Shown: one piece after another, positions 42,369 through 54,492 of the stretch
How positions within the stretch are numbered: the first letter of the stretch is position 1
Layout: each line of letters begins with the position of its first letter
Source of the DNA: Scalesia atractyloides
Taxonomy: Eukaryota > Streptophyta > Magnoliopsida > Asterales > Asteraceae
NCBI GenBank assembly: GCA_947069175.1
Contig: CAMTDV010000019.1
Location: forward strand, 75,329,358-75,393,357
Direction of reading: 5' to 3'
DNA length: 64,000 bases
Notes under the pieces: model-generated
Told to the model about the DNA's origin: nothing
Database searches by the model: none
What the model saw: the letters and a program-made list of their open reading frames with translations, nothing else
Program-made: the position numbers and the translations under genes

Positions 42369-43409
42369 CTAGAAGTCTGAGGGTCTTTGGTGTTCAGCCT
42401 TTACTTTAGAACAAGTGAGACACTTGGAAACAAAAACGGCAATATCTTTCTTCATTCCAGGCCACCAATAGGTGTACCGTAGGTCTTGATACATCTTATC
42501 GGCTCCTGGGTGTATAGAATATCGCGACTTATGGGCTTCATGCATGAGTGTTTCACGAAGATTGATGTGGTTAGGAATCCATATACGATCTAGGTAATAC
42601 AAAATACCATCAGATTTAGTTTCAAGTTTTAGCTCGGCTCCGCAGGACATCTCTTTTTGTGCATCTTCCTCTGTTATTGAAACGTGTTGAGCTTCTCGAA
42701 TTTTATCCTTAATATTGGTTATAATTTGCGAACATAGAAGATGAATGGAGTTCGCATAACCCTTTCGACTAAGTGCATCAGCCACCACATTTGCTTTACC
42801 AGGGTGGTATCTGATTTCACAGTCGTAATCATTTAGGAGTTCGACCCATCTTCGTTGCCTCATATTTAACTCTTTCTGATTGAAGATATGTTGAAGACTC
42901 TTGTGGTCAGTGTAGATTTCACACTTCGTACCATAGAGATAATGTCTCCATATCTTAAGAGCAAATACAACAGCTCCAAGTTCAAGGTCATGAGTGGTGT
43001 AATTCTTCTCGTGTGTCTTGAGTTGCCTTGAGGCATAAGCTATGACTTTTCCTCTTTGCATGAGAACGCAACCTAATCCTTGCCCTGACGCGTCGCAATA
43101 GACCACAAAATCATCACAACCTTCAGGAAGAGTGAGGATTGGTGCATCACAAAGTTTTTGCTTGAGAGCTTGAAAAGCTTCTTCTTGCTTAGGCCCCCAT
43201 ACAAATGGTTTCCCTTTATGGGTTAAAGCCGTGAGTGGCACCGCAATGCGAGAGAAGTTTGAAATGAACCGACGATAATAGCCAGCAAGTCCAAGGAAAG
43301 ACCTTACTTCAGTTGGCGTACGTGGAGCTTGCCATTCTTGAACTGCTTTGATCTTTGATGGGTCCACATGTATTCCTTTGTCATTGACTACATGCCCGAG
43401 AAATTGCAC
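42369..43409 (-). pseudogene. pol: Element E RNase H and integrase zinc domain
   Basis: 346-codon frame: end of RT thumb (QFLGHVVNDKGIHVDPSKI), AGYYRRFISNFSRI, RNase H with VYCDASGQGLG, HDLELGAVVFALKIW, YTDHKSLQHIF and VADALSRK, then the integrase HHCC domain (HKSRYSIHPGADKMYQDLR, CLTCSKVKA). It ends at a frameshift near 42372 (RPSDF) in place of the RPSGLL of other copies, so integrase is split here from its core. Confidence 0.9.
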
Positions 43410-44356
43410 CTCTTTTAACCAGAATTCACATTTAGAAAACTTGGCATAAAGCTTTTCCTTTTCTAGAAGTGCAAGAACAAGTCGCAGATGACGCTATGAT
43501 CAGCTTTAGATTTTGAATAGATAAGAATATCGTCAATGAACACAATAACAAATCGATCAAGGTAAGGTTTGCAGACTCTATTCATTAGGTCCATGAAAAC
43601 AGCTGGTGCGTTGGTTAATCCAAACGGCATAACCATGAATTCATAGTGACCATATCGAGTTCGAAAAGCAGTTTTAGGGACGTCTTCTTCCTGCACTCTA
43701 AGCTGATGATAGCCAGATCGAAGGTCGATTTTTGAAAAGCAACAGGCACCTTGTAGTTGGTCAAGAAGATCATCTATGCGAGGTAAAGGATATCGATTTT
43801 TGATGGTTAACTTGTTGAGCTCTCTGTAGTCGATGCACATGCGAAAAGATCCATCCTTCTTCTTTACAAAGAGTACAGGTGCACCCCAAGGCGATGAGCT
43901 GGGGCGTATAAATCCCTTGTCAGTCAACTCTTGCAATTGACTGGCTAGCTCTTGCATTTCAGAGGGGGCTAACCTATATGGAGATTTTGCCACTGGTGTA
44001 GCACCAGGTATAAGATCGATACGGAATTCGACATCTCTGATTGGAGGAAGTCCTGAAATGTCGTCAGGAAAAACTTGTGGAAAATCTTTTACAACAGGGA
44101 TATCTTCAAGTTTCTTTTCTGAGGTCCCCTTCTTGATGATATGGGCTAAAAACGCGACATAATTCTTGCGAAGGTATTTTTGTGCTTGAAGACAAGACAT
44201 TAAGTTGAGCCCTTTCACCGAGGTTTCTCCAATAATTCGAAGAGTCTGACCGTTTGAAAGAGGAATACGAATAAATTTCTCACGACATACAACTTCCGCA
44301 TGATGATGACTGAGCCAATCCATTCCGATTATGATGTCGAAACTTCCCAGCTTCAT
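43410..44356 (-). pseudogene. pol: Element E protease end and reverse transcriptase
   Basis: The frame 43463-44356 starts in the protease C-terminus (GSFDIIIGMDWLS), passes the connector (FPQVFPDDISGLPP) and gives a full RT palm: SPWGAPVLFVKKKDGSFRMC, IDYRELNKLT, DLRSGYHQLRV, MPFGLTNAPAVFMDLMNRV and the catalytic FIDDILIYS. A frameshift near 43493, just after SKSKADH, separates the thumb. Apart from this, the RT reads cleanly. Confidence 0.9.
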
Positions 44357-44388
44357 AGGAATAAGATCGACTGAGAAATCGTGGTCGT

Positions 44389-44862
44389 TTAGGGTGAGCG
44401 TACAGTTGCGTAAAATAGAGTTAACGAAACTGGTTTTCCATCTGCAACTTCCACCGTTATGGATTCCGCGAGCTTATCTCGATTTTTACTTAAGATAGGT
44501 TCAAACTCTAATGACACGAAACTTCTATCCGCACCAGTATCAAATAATATAGAGGCATATCTACCATTTATAAGAAACGTACCGTTGACCACATTGCCGT
44601 CAGCTCTGGCCTGGTTTGCGTTAATATTGAAAGCTCTTCCTCTAGCAGGTGGAGGAGCCTGGTTTGCTTGATTCACAGGGTTGGCTTGGGCCTGAGCATG
44701 AATAATATTGACCAGCCTTGGACATGTGTTCCTGAAATGACTTGGATCACCGCAATTGAAACAAGCCCGCATAGGTTGGCCCATAGGGTAGTTGGGTTGA
44801 TAGTATGTTTGGGCTAAATGTTGAGTGGGTGGAAATGGTTGTTGTTGTTGGGCTTGACCCAT
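44389..44862 (-). pseudogene. pol: Element E nucleocapsid knuckle and retropepsin
   Basis: 157-codon frame with a perfect CX2CX4HX4C knuckle (CFNCGDPSHFRNTC, about residues 34-47), a linker (ARGRAFNINANQARA) and the protease active site (ILFDTGADRSFVS). It ends in a frameshift (LTLFYATVRSP) before the GMDWL block, which is found in the next frame. Gag and protease are thus in one frame, without a separate pol start. Confidence 0.85.
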
Positions 44863-45939
44863 TAATTGTTGGTGGGTTTGGGTTATAGGTTGGTGGCGGT
44901 TTGTTCGTTGAAGCGTGCGGCAGTTTTGAACAGTGTGCCCAGCGCGACCGCAGCCGGTACAGTATTGGCAAGGATAGTCAGGGGAGTGGTGATACTGACA
45001 ACGGTTACATTTTGGTAGTGGCCCTGTGTATGGTCTTTTGTATGGTGCGGGTGGAGGAGTGGTTTGAGTGATGGGTGCAACAGGAACAGGGGTGTTGGTT
45101 TGGGTGACTGCAAAGTTCCTGGTGTTACGCTTCCTCTTGTTAGCAAATTTAGAGGAAGGAGTGTGGTGGTTTGAGGTTTGTCCCTCACAGGGGTTTTCTT
45201 CTTTTCCTCCTTGAACTTCCCATTGCGAATACGGTTTTCGGTCAGTTCTGTCGCCAACTCCATGGCAGCTTCTAGTGTTACTGGTGAAACGCTGAGGACC
45301 GAGTCTTGGATTTTTGAGGGAAGTCCTCGAATGTAATGTTCTATCAGACGGTAGGTTGGGGTGAATAAGTTTGGAACCATTTGGTTCAACTCCAAGAACC
45401 TTTTGTTGTAAGTAGAGTGATCACCATCTTTTTGTTTCAAGGCATGAAATTCATCTTCCAATTTCTTAATTTCACTTCTAGGACAGAATCGCCTAGTCAT
45501 GATTTCCCTTAACTCCTCCCAAGTTAAGCATCGCATCTTCCGTTCCCCTCTTTCCTTTCTCAGTATTCCACCAAGTGAGAGCTACCCCAAGTAGTCTCCC
45601 GGTGGCATAACGAACTTTGCGATCCTCAGGACAATCGCAGTTTAAGAAAACGTTTTCCATCTCCTCGAACCAATGTAGGAGAGTAGTGACTCCCTCAGTC
45701 CCTTCGAATTTTGGGGGATCGCAGGACTTAAAATGTTTGTAGGAGCATTTGATGGTAGGAGGGTTGTTGATGATCTGGTCCTGTTGTTGAGGAGGGTTAG
45801 TAGGATTTGCAGCAAGAGCTTGTTGTACTTGTACTACGATGTCAGGTAATATCGTGGCCATTTGATTCGCGATATGAGTGGCCAAACGTTCCTGAGACTT
45901 TTCCGCTTTCCTACTCCTTCGATGCGGTCTAGACGACAT
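44863..45939 (-). pseudogene. gag: Element E gag (two frameshifts)
   Basis: 45493-45939 gives the start (MSSRPHRRSRKAEKSQERL), FKSCDPPKFEGTEGV, LLHWFEEMENVFLNC and LTWWNTEKGKRG, all intact where copy B has a stop. A frame change near 45535 leads to 44883-45536 with WEELREIMTRRFC, FLELNQMVPNLFTPTYRL and IEHYIRGLPSKIQDSVL. Another change follows at KKKTPV, so the zinc-rich part is read from other frames. Start supported by the same position in B, C and D. Confidence 0.87.
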
Positions 45940-46715
45940 CTACAGGATCATAAAATGAGAAGATTGTGAGTTTATGGTATCTTTTAAGGTGTCATGTGTC
46001 TCTAAGAAAATGAAAATAACATAAATATCAATAATGCAACTACATCCGAAGGATGTCTTGGGTTCGCTCATGTTGGGCCTCAAATGTCCCCCATACCTTC
46101 ACCTATATAGTCATGTGGGCCCCCATGGCTATTGGCTTGGTAGGATTCACATTAGTGTTGGCAATTTAACACTCGCATCCCCCGAATGCTAACCACAAAA
46201 TATGTTCATGAGATGTTTTGGTCGGAACGTGTCCAGGTGTAGACACAATGACAACTCAAAGTGGGATTAGCTCTCACAACATACATTTGGTACAGCATGA
46301 CTCTCAGTTGTCCCCAGGTAGGCAAACTGGTCCTTTATTTTGGATTTATACGAATGCCAGCCTAGACAGGACGTTCCGACTACCGGTACTAGTACCCTTC
46401 CAGTTACTACATGCCCGTCATGAGAACTCACTTTGATGAGATTTGAAAACACGAAAATCATTGTAAAATCAATCATGATGTGGTGTGTGCTTGCATGGAT
46501 GTGATATGTTATGATCATACGATTTCATGATAGGCATTATTTGATAATACATACTTATGAACATGCTTGAACAATATCAAATGTAACATTTAACATAAAC
46601 ATATAAACATCGTGAAATTTGGCATATAACACAAAAAAATTTCTTATAAGTTTCTAATCGACTATAGTATAGGCTCTAAGGGTCTAATAACCTATCCTAT
46701 ATCCCTATAGTCATG
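45940..46715 (-). other. Element E leader
   Basis: About 780 bases between primer site and gag, alignable by eye with the leaders of B, C and D (shared blocks such as GACAGGACGTTCCGACTACC). No supported gene. Confidence 0.6.
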
Positions 46716-46727
46716 GCTCTGATACCA
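46716..46727 (-). promoter_or_regulatory. Element E primer-binding site (tRNA-iMet type)
   Basis: TGGTATCAGAGC on the sense strand, three bases from the LTR. Confidence 0.92.
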
Positions 46728-48032
46728 ATCTGTCACACCCCGACCCGCAGCGGAAATAAGAGTCGGGGCATAATTGGGTTATCACCAAAGCACATGACAT
46801 TTACTATTATGTTTCATAATTAAATGAAGTCAAAGTTACATTTCTCAAACATCCAAACATGTTCATTCATTACAAAGGAAAATAACCAAACATAATAATC
46901 CAAATACTAAAACGTTTTATTTCTTCTAATCCAGGTCCTAAGTGTTCCTAGCTGCTGCTGGTTCACCTGTATCATGTGTAAAATAGGGGGTTTTTGGGTC
47001 AACATAAGTTGGCGAGTGAACCTTATAGATAAACATTTGATAATAATTGTTTGGTTAGTTTATCAATGAAATATTGTGCATAATCATAAAAGAGCACATG
47101 TATGGAATCAAACATTGGCAAGCATCAATTAACAATGGATAACATACATGAACATACCAACAGCATATAACAATTAACATAATTGAACTGTGCGATCAAG
47201 GCTCAATCAAACGGAGCCGATCGTATTGCATGAACTGGAAATGTAAATTGGACTGTGCGCTCAAGGCTCAATCAAACGCAGCCGAACGTATCATGAACGG
47301 AATGTAAATTTATGGCACTCAAGGCTCATCAACGGAGCCAGCATGCATGACTGAATGTAAATTGAACTGTGCACTCAAGGCTCAATCAAACGGAGCCGAG
47401 CGTATTGCATGTATTGAAATGTAAAATGAAATGACCGATCAAGGCTCAATCAAACGGAGCCGATCGTGCGGGCACGCCCTGATCAACCGCATAATAAAAT
47501 GGGGATCAAACTCAACCTCGATGGATGGGGAGCTACGGCCTCGGCAATTGCATGTACTGAAATAATAATTTGCAAACAATAATAACTACTTAACAGCAAC
47601 AAACTAATACACATGTCATGATATGATATATGCACAATAATTGGTTATAATATGTAAATGAACAAGACACATGATACACCCCAAAAACGTGATTAAAACG
47701 GGGAATTTGAAGGGTTCACTCACATTGGGTGCGTTGAATTTGAGATGGTGAGATGCGCACGATTTAGACGAAGCGAGTCAACGAGGAATCACTAACCTAA
47801 ATAATAATGGAAAAAATATATTTAAATGAATGGATTTTATTAAAGATTTTAATGGGATTTTTAGATATATTTTTGTGAGTTTATGGCTATTTTCTATCTT
47901 TAAAAATGTTATTTTTAAGTATTTTTAATTGATTTTTGAATTAAAATAAACAAATAAATATTTAAAAAAATATTATTTTTTTACTGTTTTGACCGTTGAC
48001 CGTTGACCGGTTCGGTCAGCGGTAAATACTTG

Positions 48033-48445
48033 CGCCAAGCGGGATTCGAACCGGTGACCTTCCGTTCACGCGCACGTAGCTCTACCAACTGAGCTACGTG
48101 ACTAACCCGTTAGAAATCCAGTTTTAATTATATTTATACACTTATTCGAATTTACCGAAAATTCCTTTATTTTGCAAAACGTTTTTATCTCATTGAACCG
48201 GTGTTTGTGACGGGACTCGATCGCGTGACGTGAAGTTTGTTTTGCACACAGTCCACCGCTGGACTGTGTGTCTAACCCGGTTATATTCTTGATTTATATT
48301 ATACTTAACAACTACCCGTTCTAACCCGGTTAATTCATGAATAAAAAGAGTGTTATTACGTGAAGCGTGTGCGCAGTAAGGATCGAACTCGGGACGTGTT
48401 TGTTAACTTTGCACACAGTCCACCGCTGGACTGTGTGTCTAACCC
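48033..48445 (-). other. Three tRNA-like modules in element E 5' LTR
   Basis: Modules at about 48033-48110, 48205-48282 and 48373-48445, same as in the 3' LTR, including the exact consensus A- and B-boxes of module 1. Confidence 0.75.
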
Positions 48446-49277
48446 GTTTATTATCCGAATTTTATTTAATCTTATCCCGATTTTCAGTTCATCTTCTTCA
48501 CTACAATTACCGACTTCACTTCAAACGACTGGTTCTTGATTTAACTGTTTAAGTTAACATAACTACTAGCTTGAATGAACAAAACCGAACAGTTTGGGGA
48601 AAAGAAATACCGGACAGGTCGTCTTCTTCAGAAAGTCCGGCGAGAACAGGCAACTCTGTTTTTGAACCTTCGGCTGAGAGGGTCTAACAACAGAATTAAA
48701 GAATTAGATTTGAAATTGAACTAGAGTACATGGATTATTAGCACGATTGAATGTGTTACCGTTAACTAGCGAGTTTCCGGCAAAATCCAGAATTTCTCCG
48801 GCGAACCCAGAAATCCAGCAAAGTCTTCTGTGACTGATTTTGAGTGACGGATTAATGTTAGTAGAGTCCTAACAATAGATTGAAACCGCAAAAGAGGAAA
48901 ATCTTACCGGTTTGTGTTGAACACGGTTTTCCGGCGAGATTTGCAGAGAATTCCGGCGAACAGTTTTTTTGTGCTCAAAAGGCTTGAAAACGCGACGAAA
49001 AGGAATTGGAATGTATTTGAGACGGTTCTGAATCGCAATAATGATTGGAACCTGAATTATTTGGAGTTTGAATGCCTTTCGGTTTCAAAACCCGAAACTT
49101 GAAGTTCATTCAATTTGAACTTAATTAGAAACCGATATTCATCGGTTATAAGATAGCCAAACGAACTAAAACTGATTTGGCGATTCGGTTTACCGATTTC
49201 CGTTATTCAGATATCATTAACCGTTAATTCGTGTTTGCGTATAAAAGTCAATTGTTTTCCTAAGGTTAACAGAAAAC

Positions 49278-49357
49278 AATTGGTGGCGGAGTGGTTAAAG
49301 GATCGGTTGATAAGTTGTTGGAGGCAGTTGACCCGGGTTCGAGTCCGGTCAGCTACA
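49278..49357 (+). other. tRNA-like module 4 in element E 5' LTR
   Basis: GGTGGCGGAGTGGTTAAAG, CGGGTTCGAGTCCGG, followed by GTTTTTTATTT. Confidence 0.7.
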
Positions 49358-49539
49358 AATGTTTTTTATTTATTTTATTTTAACTTTTATCAAATATAAT
49401 TTTTATAGTTTAGTTTATATATTAATTATTGCATCGTTTAAACTCAAAATACTCATAAATACTTAATGTAATTTCATAACTTGGTATTTGATTACAAAAC
49501 GGAGCGGGTTTTGGAGACCCGATTTATACAAATGTTACA

Positions 49540-49544
49540 ATGTA
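49540..49544. other. Target-site duplication of element E, right copy
   Basis: ATGTA. Element D LTR sequence resumes after it (TGTACTGAAAATGATAAATT, as at about 57650). Confidence 0.9.
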
Positions 49545-50035
49545 TGTACTGAAAATGATAAATTTAATCTAAACAATAACCACACAAACAGTTGATACAT
49601 ATTGAATACACATTTGATCATGGATATGATGGATGCACAATTGTTTAAATGTAATAAATAATAAGACACATGATACACCCCAAAAACGTGATTAAAACGG
49701 GGAATTTGTAAGATTCACTCACATTGGGTGCGTTCGGTTGAAGATGATGAATGCGCACGAGTTTATAGGGTTGATCGACGAGGATTAACTAACCTAAATA
49801 ATAACGAAAGATATGGTAAATGAGTGGATTTTATTAATAATTTTAATAGGATTTTTAGATATATTTTTGTGAGTTTAAGGCTATTTTCTAACTTAAAAAA
49901 CATTATTTTTAAGTATTTTTAATTGATTTTTGAATTAAATAAATAAATAAAAACATAAAAAAATATGTTGACTTTTTGGGTTGACCGTTGACTTTTTGAC
50001 TTTGACTTGTTGACCGGTTCGGTCGTTTATAATGT

Positions 50036-50455
50036 TTGCACTGAGTGAGGTTCGAACTCGTGACCTCCCGTACGCGTGCACGCAGCTCTACCAACTGAGC
50101 TACGTGTCTAACCCGAAATATTTCTGTTTTTAATTATATTTATATACTGTTTTAATTTATTCAAAATTCATTTATTTTTAAAAAGGGTTTTAATCATCGA
50201 ACGGCGTGCGTAACAGGTCTCGAACCCGGGACCTATGGATTAACGTTGCACACAGTCCACCGCTGGACTGTGTGTCTAACCTGGTTAACATTCTGGTTTT
50301 TATTATACTTAGCATCTCTCTGTGAGTTGATCCGGTTCAGTTAAAAAGGAAACATCTTTATTACAGAGAATGAGATTGTGTCAAGGATCGAACTCGCGAC
50401 GATGTGATAAATGTTTGCACACAGTCCACCGCTGGACTGTGTGTCTAACCCGAGA
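50036..50455 (-). other. Three tRNA-like modules in element D 3' LTR
   Basis: Modules at about 50036-50112 (TAGCTCAGTTGG; GAGTTCGAACC), 50206-50280 (GGGTTCGAGACC; hairpin) and 50370-50455 (GAGTTCGATCC; hairpin). Both hairpins are perfect. Confidence 0.7.
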
Positions 50456-51274
50456 TATAATCCAATTTATATTAAACTTATATACAAACTAACTTCATCT
50501 TCTTCGTTACAATAACTCAGACAACGATTACCCTACTGATCTTGTTTAATTCGATTGACAAACATTTAATTGATTAAAATGAAATGGACAGGGAAGATTT
50601 TGGGAGTAAACAAACCGGAAAAATGATCTTTCTCAGAACTCCGGCGAAGTCGTCGGCTCTGTTTTTATAAACTTCTCTGAGCGGACCAATTAACAATTTT
50701 GATTAGCTAGTTGTGGAATTGAAGTACTAAACAAGAGTTATCAGAAGGTTTAAAAGATTATACCGTTTCACAGGCAATCTAGGAATTTTCAGAAGTTTTC
50801 CGGTGAGTGCTAATTATCCGATATCGTCGCCTGGAACTGATTCTGATTGAAGGGTTTGAGTTAGTAAAAGCCTAACAACTGATAGAAGATAGAAGAATTG
50901 AGAAACTTACCGTTTTGATGAAAGACACGGTTTTCCGGCGAAAGTCCGGCGAGTTCAAAAAGCGATTCCGACGATCAGAAATTAGAGTAAAAGTGAAATT
51001 AGAAGTTCTGGGAATGTTATTGAGTCGCGAGATGAGGTTATTGATGGAGTAATTCAGAAAGTGAATGTTTTCGGTTATTAAAACCGAACATCACATGAAT
51101 TCAAGTTCATTAACGACTGAATTGATTAAAAATGTCGGTTTATCGGTTATAAACAAGAAATACAATCACCCAATCGACTGGAATGTCGAAAGCCGATATC
51201 GGTTTCAGTTTTGGCGCAAACAGGTGATTTCTCAGGTGAACATATGTGTTATTTGTTTCCTACATTTCACAAAG

Positions 51275-51352
51275 GCAACTAGTGGCGGAGTGGTTATATG
51301 TTTGATGTTAAGACTCTCCGGCTGACCCGGGTTCGAAACCCGGCAGCCTTTT
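51275..51352 (+). other. tRNA-like module 4 in element D 3' LTR
   Basis: GTGGCGGAGTGGTTA and CCGGGTTCGAAACCCGG (perfect T-arm stem), flanked by GGCTG and CAGCC, then a run of seven T. Confidence 0.75.
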
Positions 51353-51420
51353 TTTATTTTTAATTGTTTTAATTTTATTTTTTTACAATTTTAATTTCGA
51401 TAACCTAAAATGTTTATTAG

Positions 51421-53370
51421 TTATGTATTGTTTAAAATTAACATAGGCATTAAATGAGCAACAAAAATATAAACCTGATTATTCGATTTTCGACAAATGT
51501 TACAGTATCCCCTACTTTTAGAAATTTCGTCCCGAAATTTAAGTAGTAGTGGTAACAGGAAAAGATGCGGGTATTTTTCGCGCATTGAGTCTTCACGTTC
51601 CCAAGTAAACTCAGGTCCCCGTTTCGTCTCCCAGCGTACCCTAACAATTGGAATACGACTCCGTCTTAAACGTTTTTCTCCGAAGACTATGATCTCTACT
51701 GGTCTTTCAATGAAGTGCATAGATTCATCGATCTGAATATCTTCCAGGGGAATATGGAGGTTTTCATCGGCGAGACACTTCTTCAAGTTTGATACGTGGA
51801 ATGTGGGGTGAATTTTGTTGAGTTGTTCTGGTAGATCAAGCTTGTATGCTACAGGTCCTACTCTTTCGAGTATCTTGAAAGGTCCTACGTAGTGTGGTGC
51901 TAGCTTGCCCTTCTGGCCAAAATGAACCACTCCCTTCCACGGTGATACTTTTAAAAGTACATGATCACCAATGTTAAACTCCAAAGGCTTTCGTCGTTTA
52001 TCTGCATAACTCTTTTCACGACTTTGAGCCACTAGAAGATTGTTTCGAATTTGATGGATCTTGTCTGTGGTTTCTTGAATCAATTCTGGACCGGTGATTT
52101 GAGCTTCCCCAATTTCGTGCCAACATACTGGAGATCGGCACTTACGACCATATAAGGCTTCGAAAGGTGCCATGCCGATACTTGAATGATAGCTGTTGTT
52201 GTACGAAAATTCAACTAATGGTAGATGAGCGTCCCAATTTCCCTTGAAGTCTATGACACATGCTCGAAGCATATCTTCAAGAGTTTGAATGGTGCGTTCA
52301 GATTGTCCATCAGTTTGAGGATGATAAGCGGTACTGAGGTCTAATCGTGTACCCAAAGCGGCTTGTACGGCTTGCCATGTTCGTGAAGTGAAACGACCAT
52401 CACGATCTGAAATAATGCTTAACGGTACACCGTGACGGCTTACGATTTCGCTGATGTAGATACGAGCTAATTTCTCGTTCTTGAAATCTTCGCGGATCGG
52501 AATGAAGTGAGCTTTTGTAAGACGATCAATGATTACCCATATAGTGTCATACCCACCAGAAGTGCGAGGTAACCCGGTAATGAAGTCCATGGTTATGTTT
52601 TCCCACTTCCATACAGGTATTTCAAGTTGGACCAGAAGTCCTGAGGGTCTTTGATGTTCAGCTTTCACCTTGGAACATGTAAGGCACTTGGAAACAAAAA
52701 CAGCAATATCCTTTTTCATTCCAGGCCACCAGTAGGTGTATCGAAGGTCTTGATACATCTTGTCGGCTCCTGGGTGTATAGAGTATCGTGTTTTGTGTGC
52801 CTCATTCATAAGGAATTCACGAAGGTTGTTGTGGTCAGGAATCCATATGCGATCTAGATAGTACAGAATACCGTCGGATTTAGTTTCAATTTTAAGTTCA
52901 GCTCCACAGGACAGCTCCTTTCGTACGTCGTCTTCCGTTACTGAAACATGTTGGGCTTCTCGAATTTGATCTTTGATGTCGGTTATGATTTGCGAACATA
53001 GAAGACGAATGGAGTTCGCATAACCCTTTCGACTGAGTGCATCGGCCACCACGTTTGCCTTGCCAGGATGATACCGAATTTCACAGTCGTAGTCATTAAG
53101 AAGTTCAACCCATCTCCGTTGTCTCATGTTTAACTCCTTTTGGTTGAAGATATGTTGGAGGCTCTTATGGTCAGTGTATATTTCACACTTAGTACCGTAG
53201 AGGTAATGTCTCCATATCTTAAGAGCGAACACAACGGCTCCAAGTTCTAGGTCGTGAGTGGTGTAGTTCTTCTCATGAGTTTTGAGTTGTCTAGAAGCAT
53301 AAGCCATCACCTTTCCTCTTTGCATTAGAACACAGCCTAGTCCTTGCCCTGACGCGTCGCAATAAACCAC
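51421..53370 (-). pseudogene. pol: Element D RNase H-integrase-chromodomain, long open frame
   Basis: 649 codons, the longest frame in the window. Roughly: RNase H 1-120 (VYCDASGQGLG, HDLELGAVV, YTDHKSL), zinc domain 190-240 (HKTRYSIHPGADKMYQDLR, CLTCSKVKA), integrase core 260-400 (MDFITGLP, SDRDGRFTSR, QSERTIQTLE), GPY/F block 490-540 (KLAPHYVGPFKILERVG), chromodomain-like block 575-615 (RVRWETKRGPEFTWE, EDSMREKYPHLF). One residue of LTKSAHF is missing. The last ~30 codons run past the usual end into the LTR. The upstream join to RT is broken, so it cannot be made as part of Gag-Pol. Confidence 0.9.
51505..51543 (-). promoter_or_regulatory. Element D polypurine tract with pre-PPT hairpin
   Basis: Sense strand: AAATTTCG, GGA and CGAAATTT form an 8-bp stem, followed by AAAAGTAGGGGATAC and the LTR start. 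Confidence 0.85.
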
Positions 53371-54492
53371 GAAGTCATCACAACCTTAAAGAAGAGTGAG
53401 GATAGGTGCGTCACAGAGTTTTTGTTTAAGGGTTTGGAAGGCTTCTTCTTGTTTGGGTCCCCATATGAAGGGTTTTCCTTTATGAGTTAAAGCCGTGAGT
53501 GGTACAGCAATACGAGAGAAATTTGCAATGAAACGGCGATAATAACCAGCCAAACCAAGGAATGATCTTACTTCGGTTGGTGTACGTGGCGCTTGCCATT
53601 CCTGTACTGCTTTGATCTTTGAGGGGTCGACATGTATTCCCTTGTCATTGACAACATGTCCAAGGAATTGTACCTCTTTTAACCAGAAGTCGCATTTGGA
53701 GAATTTGGCGTAGAGCTTTTCATTCTCTAAGAGTGTAAGGATGAGTCGAAGGTATCGTTCATGATCAGACTTAGACTTTGAGTAGATGAGGATGTCGTCG
53801 ATGAAGACTATAACAAAGCGATCGAGATAGGGTTTGCAGACTCTGTTCATTAGATCCATGAAGACAGCTGGAGCGTTGGTTAGACCAAATGCATGACCAT
53901 GATTCATAATGCATACGAGTTCGGAAGGCGGTCTTGGGACGTCTTCTTCATGTACTCTGAGTTGATGATAACCAGAACGAAGGTCGATTTTTGAAAAACA
54001 GCTGGCGCCTTGAAGTTGGTCAAGAAGATCATCGATGCGAGGTAATGGGTCGCGGTTCTTGACCGTTAACTTATTGAGTTCTCTGTAGTCGATGCACTTA
54101 CGAAACGTTCCATCTTTCTTCTTCACAAAAAGGACAGGTGCACCCAAGGCGAGGAGCTAGGACGTATGAATCCTTTATCAGTCAACTCTTGCACTTGACT
54201 GGCTAGCTCTTGCATTTCGGAGGGGGCTAACCTATAAGGAGATTTTGCAACTGGTGTAGCTCCAGGTATAAGATCAATGCGGAATTCGACTTCTCTCACG
54301 GGAGGAAGTCCTGAAATGTCGTCAGGAAAAACTTGCGGAAAATCTTTTACTACTGGAATGTCTTCAAGTTTCTTCTCCTTGTTCCCTTTTTGACGACATG
54401 AGTTAGAAATGCGACATAATTCTTGCAGAGATATTTTCGGGCTTAAAGACAGACATTAATTTGAGCCCTTTCGATGGGGTTTCTCCAAAGAT
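53371..54492 (-). pseudogene. pol: Element D reverse transcriptase (broken)
   Basis: 53386-54147 carries FVKKKDGTFRKCIDYRELNK, DLRSGYHQLRV, FGLTNAPAVFMDLMNRV, FIDDILIYS and the thumb (YAKFSKCDFW, QFLGHVVNDKG). The block before NAPAVF is garbled by several clustered one-base losses (53889-53945). 54148-54492 holds the connector and RT start (FPQVFPDDISGLPP, AKSPYRLAPSEMQ) in another frame. A TAA near 53387 ends the frame before RNase H. Confidence 0.88.

Larger units (their letters stand above)
38414..49539 (-). mobile_element. Element E: complete chromovirus-like retrotransposon, innermost of the nest
   Basis: 11.1-kb element between ATGTA duplications inside the 3' LTR of D. LTRs 38414-41236 (3') and 46731-49539 (5'). 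The coding strand is minus, with gag start at 45939 and iMet primer site at 46716. It carries long frames for RT, RNase H and integrase with all catalytic blocks visible, but gag and RT/RNase H joins are frameshifted. Its LTR is a distinct subtype with five copies of a ~64-base repeat. By nesting order it inserted after C and D. Confidence 0.93.
46731..49539 (-). repeat. Element E 5' LTR
   Basis: 2809 bp, partner of 38414-41236. A patch at about 47288-47356 has many scattered one- and two-base losses relative to the partner, while the sequence on both sides is nearly identical. Contains the ~64-base repeats, three TTGAC cores and all four tRNA-like modules. ORFs at 48367-48552 and 48914-49102 duplicate those of the 3' LTR and are not genes. 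Confidence 0.92.
49545..51504 (-). repeat. Element D 3' LTR, part after the E insertion
   Basis: Matches 57653-59643. Contains six TTGAC cores at 49965-50020, tRNA-like modules 1-3 (50036-50455) and module 4 (51275-51350). Relative to the 5' LTR it lacks about 25 bases just before the end (the GAAGCGGG...CCCG block at 59605-59627). The ORF at 51065-51325 is repeated at 59173-59433 and spans module 4, so it is not a gene. Confidence 0.9.

Noticed and set aside
51065..51325. 86-codon ORF in element D LTRs (also 59173-59433)
   Set aside because: Runs through tRNA-like module 4, identical only as LTR duplicates, no counterpart frame in B, C or E.
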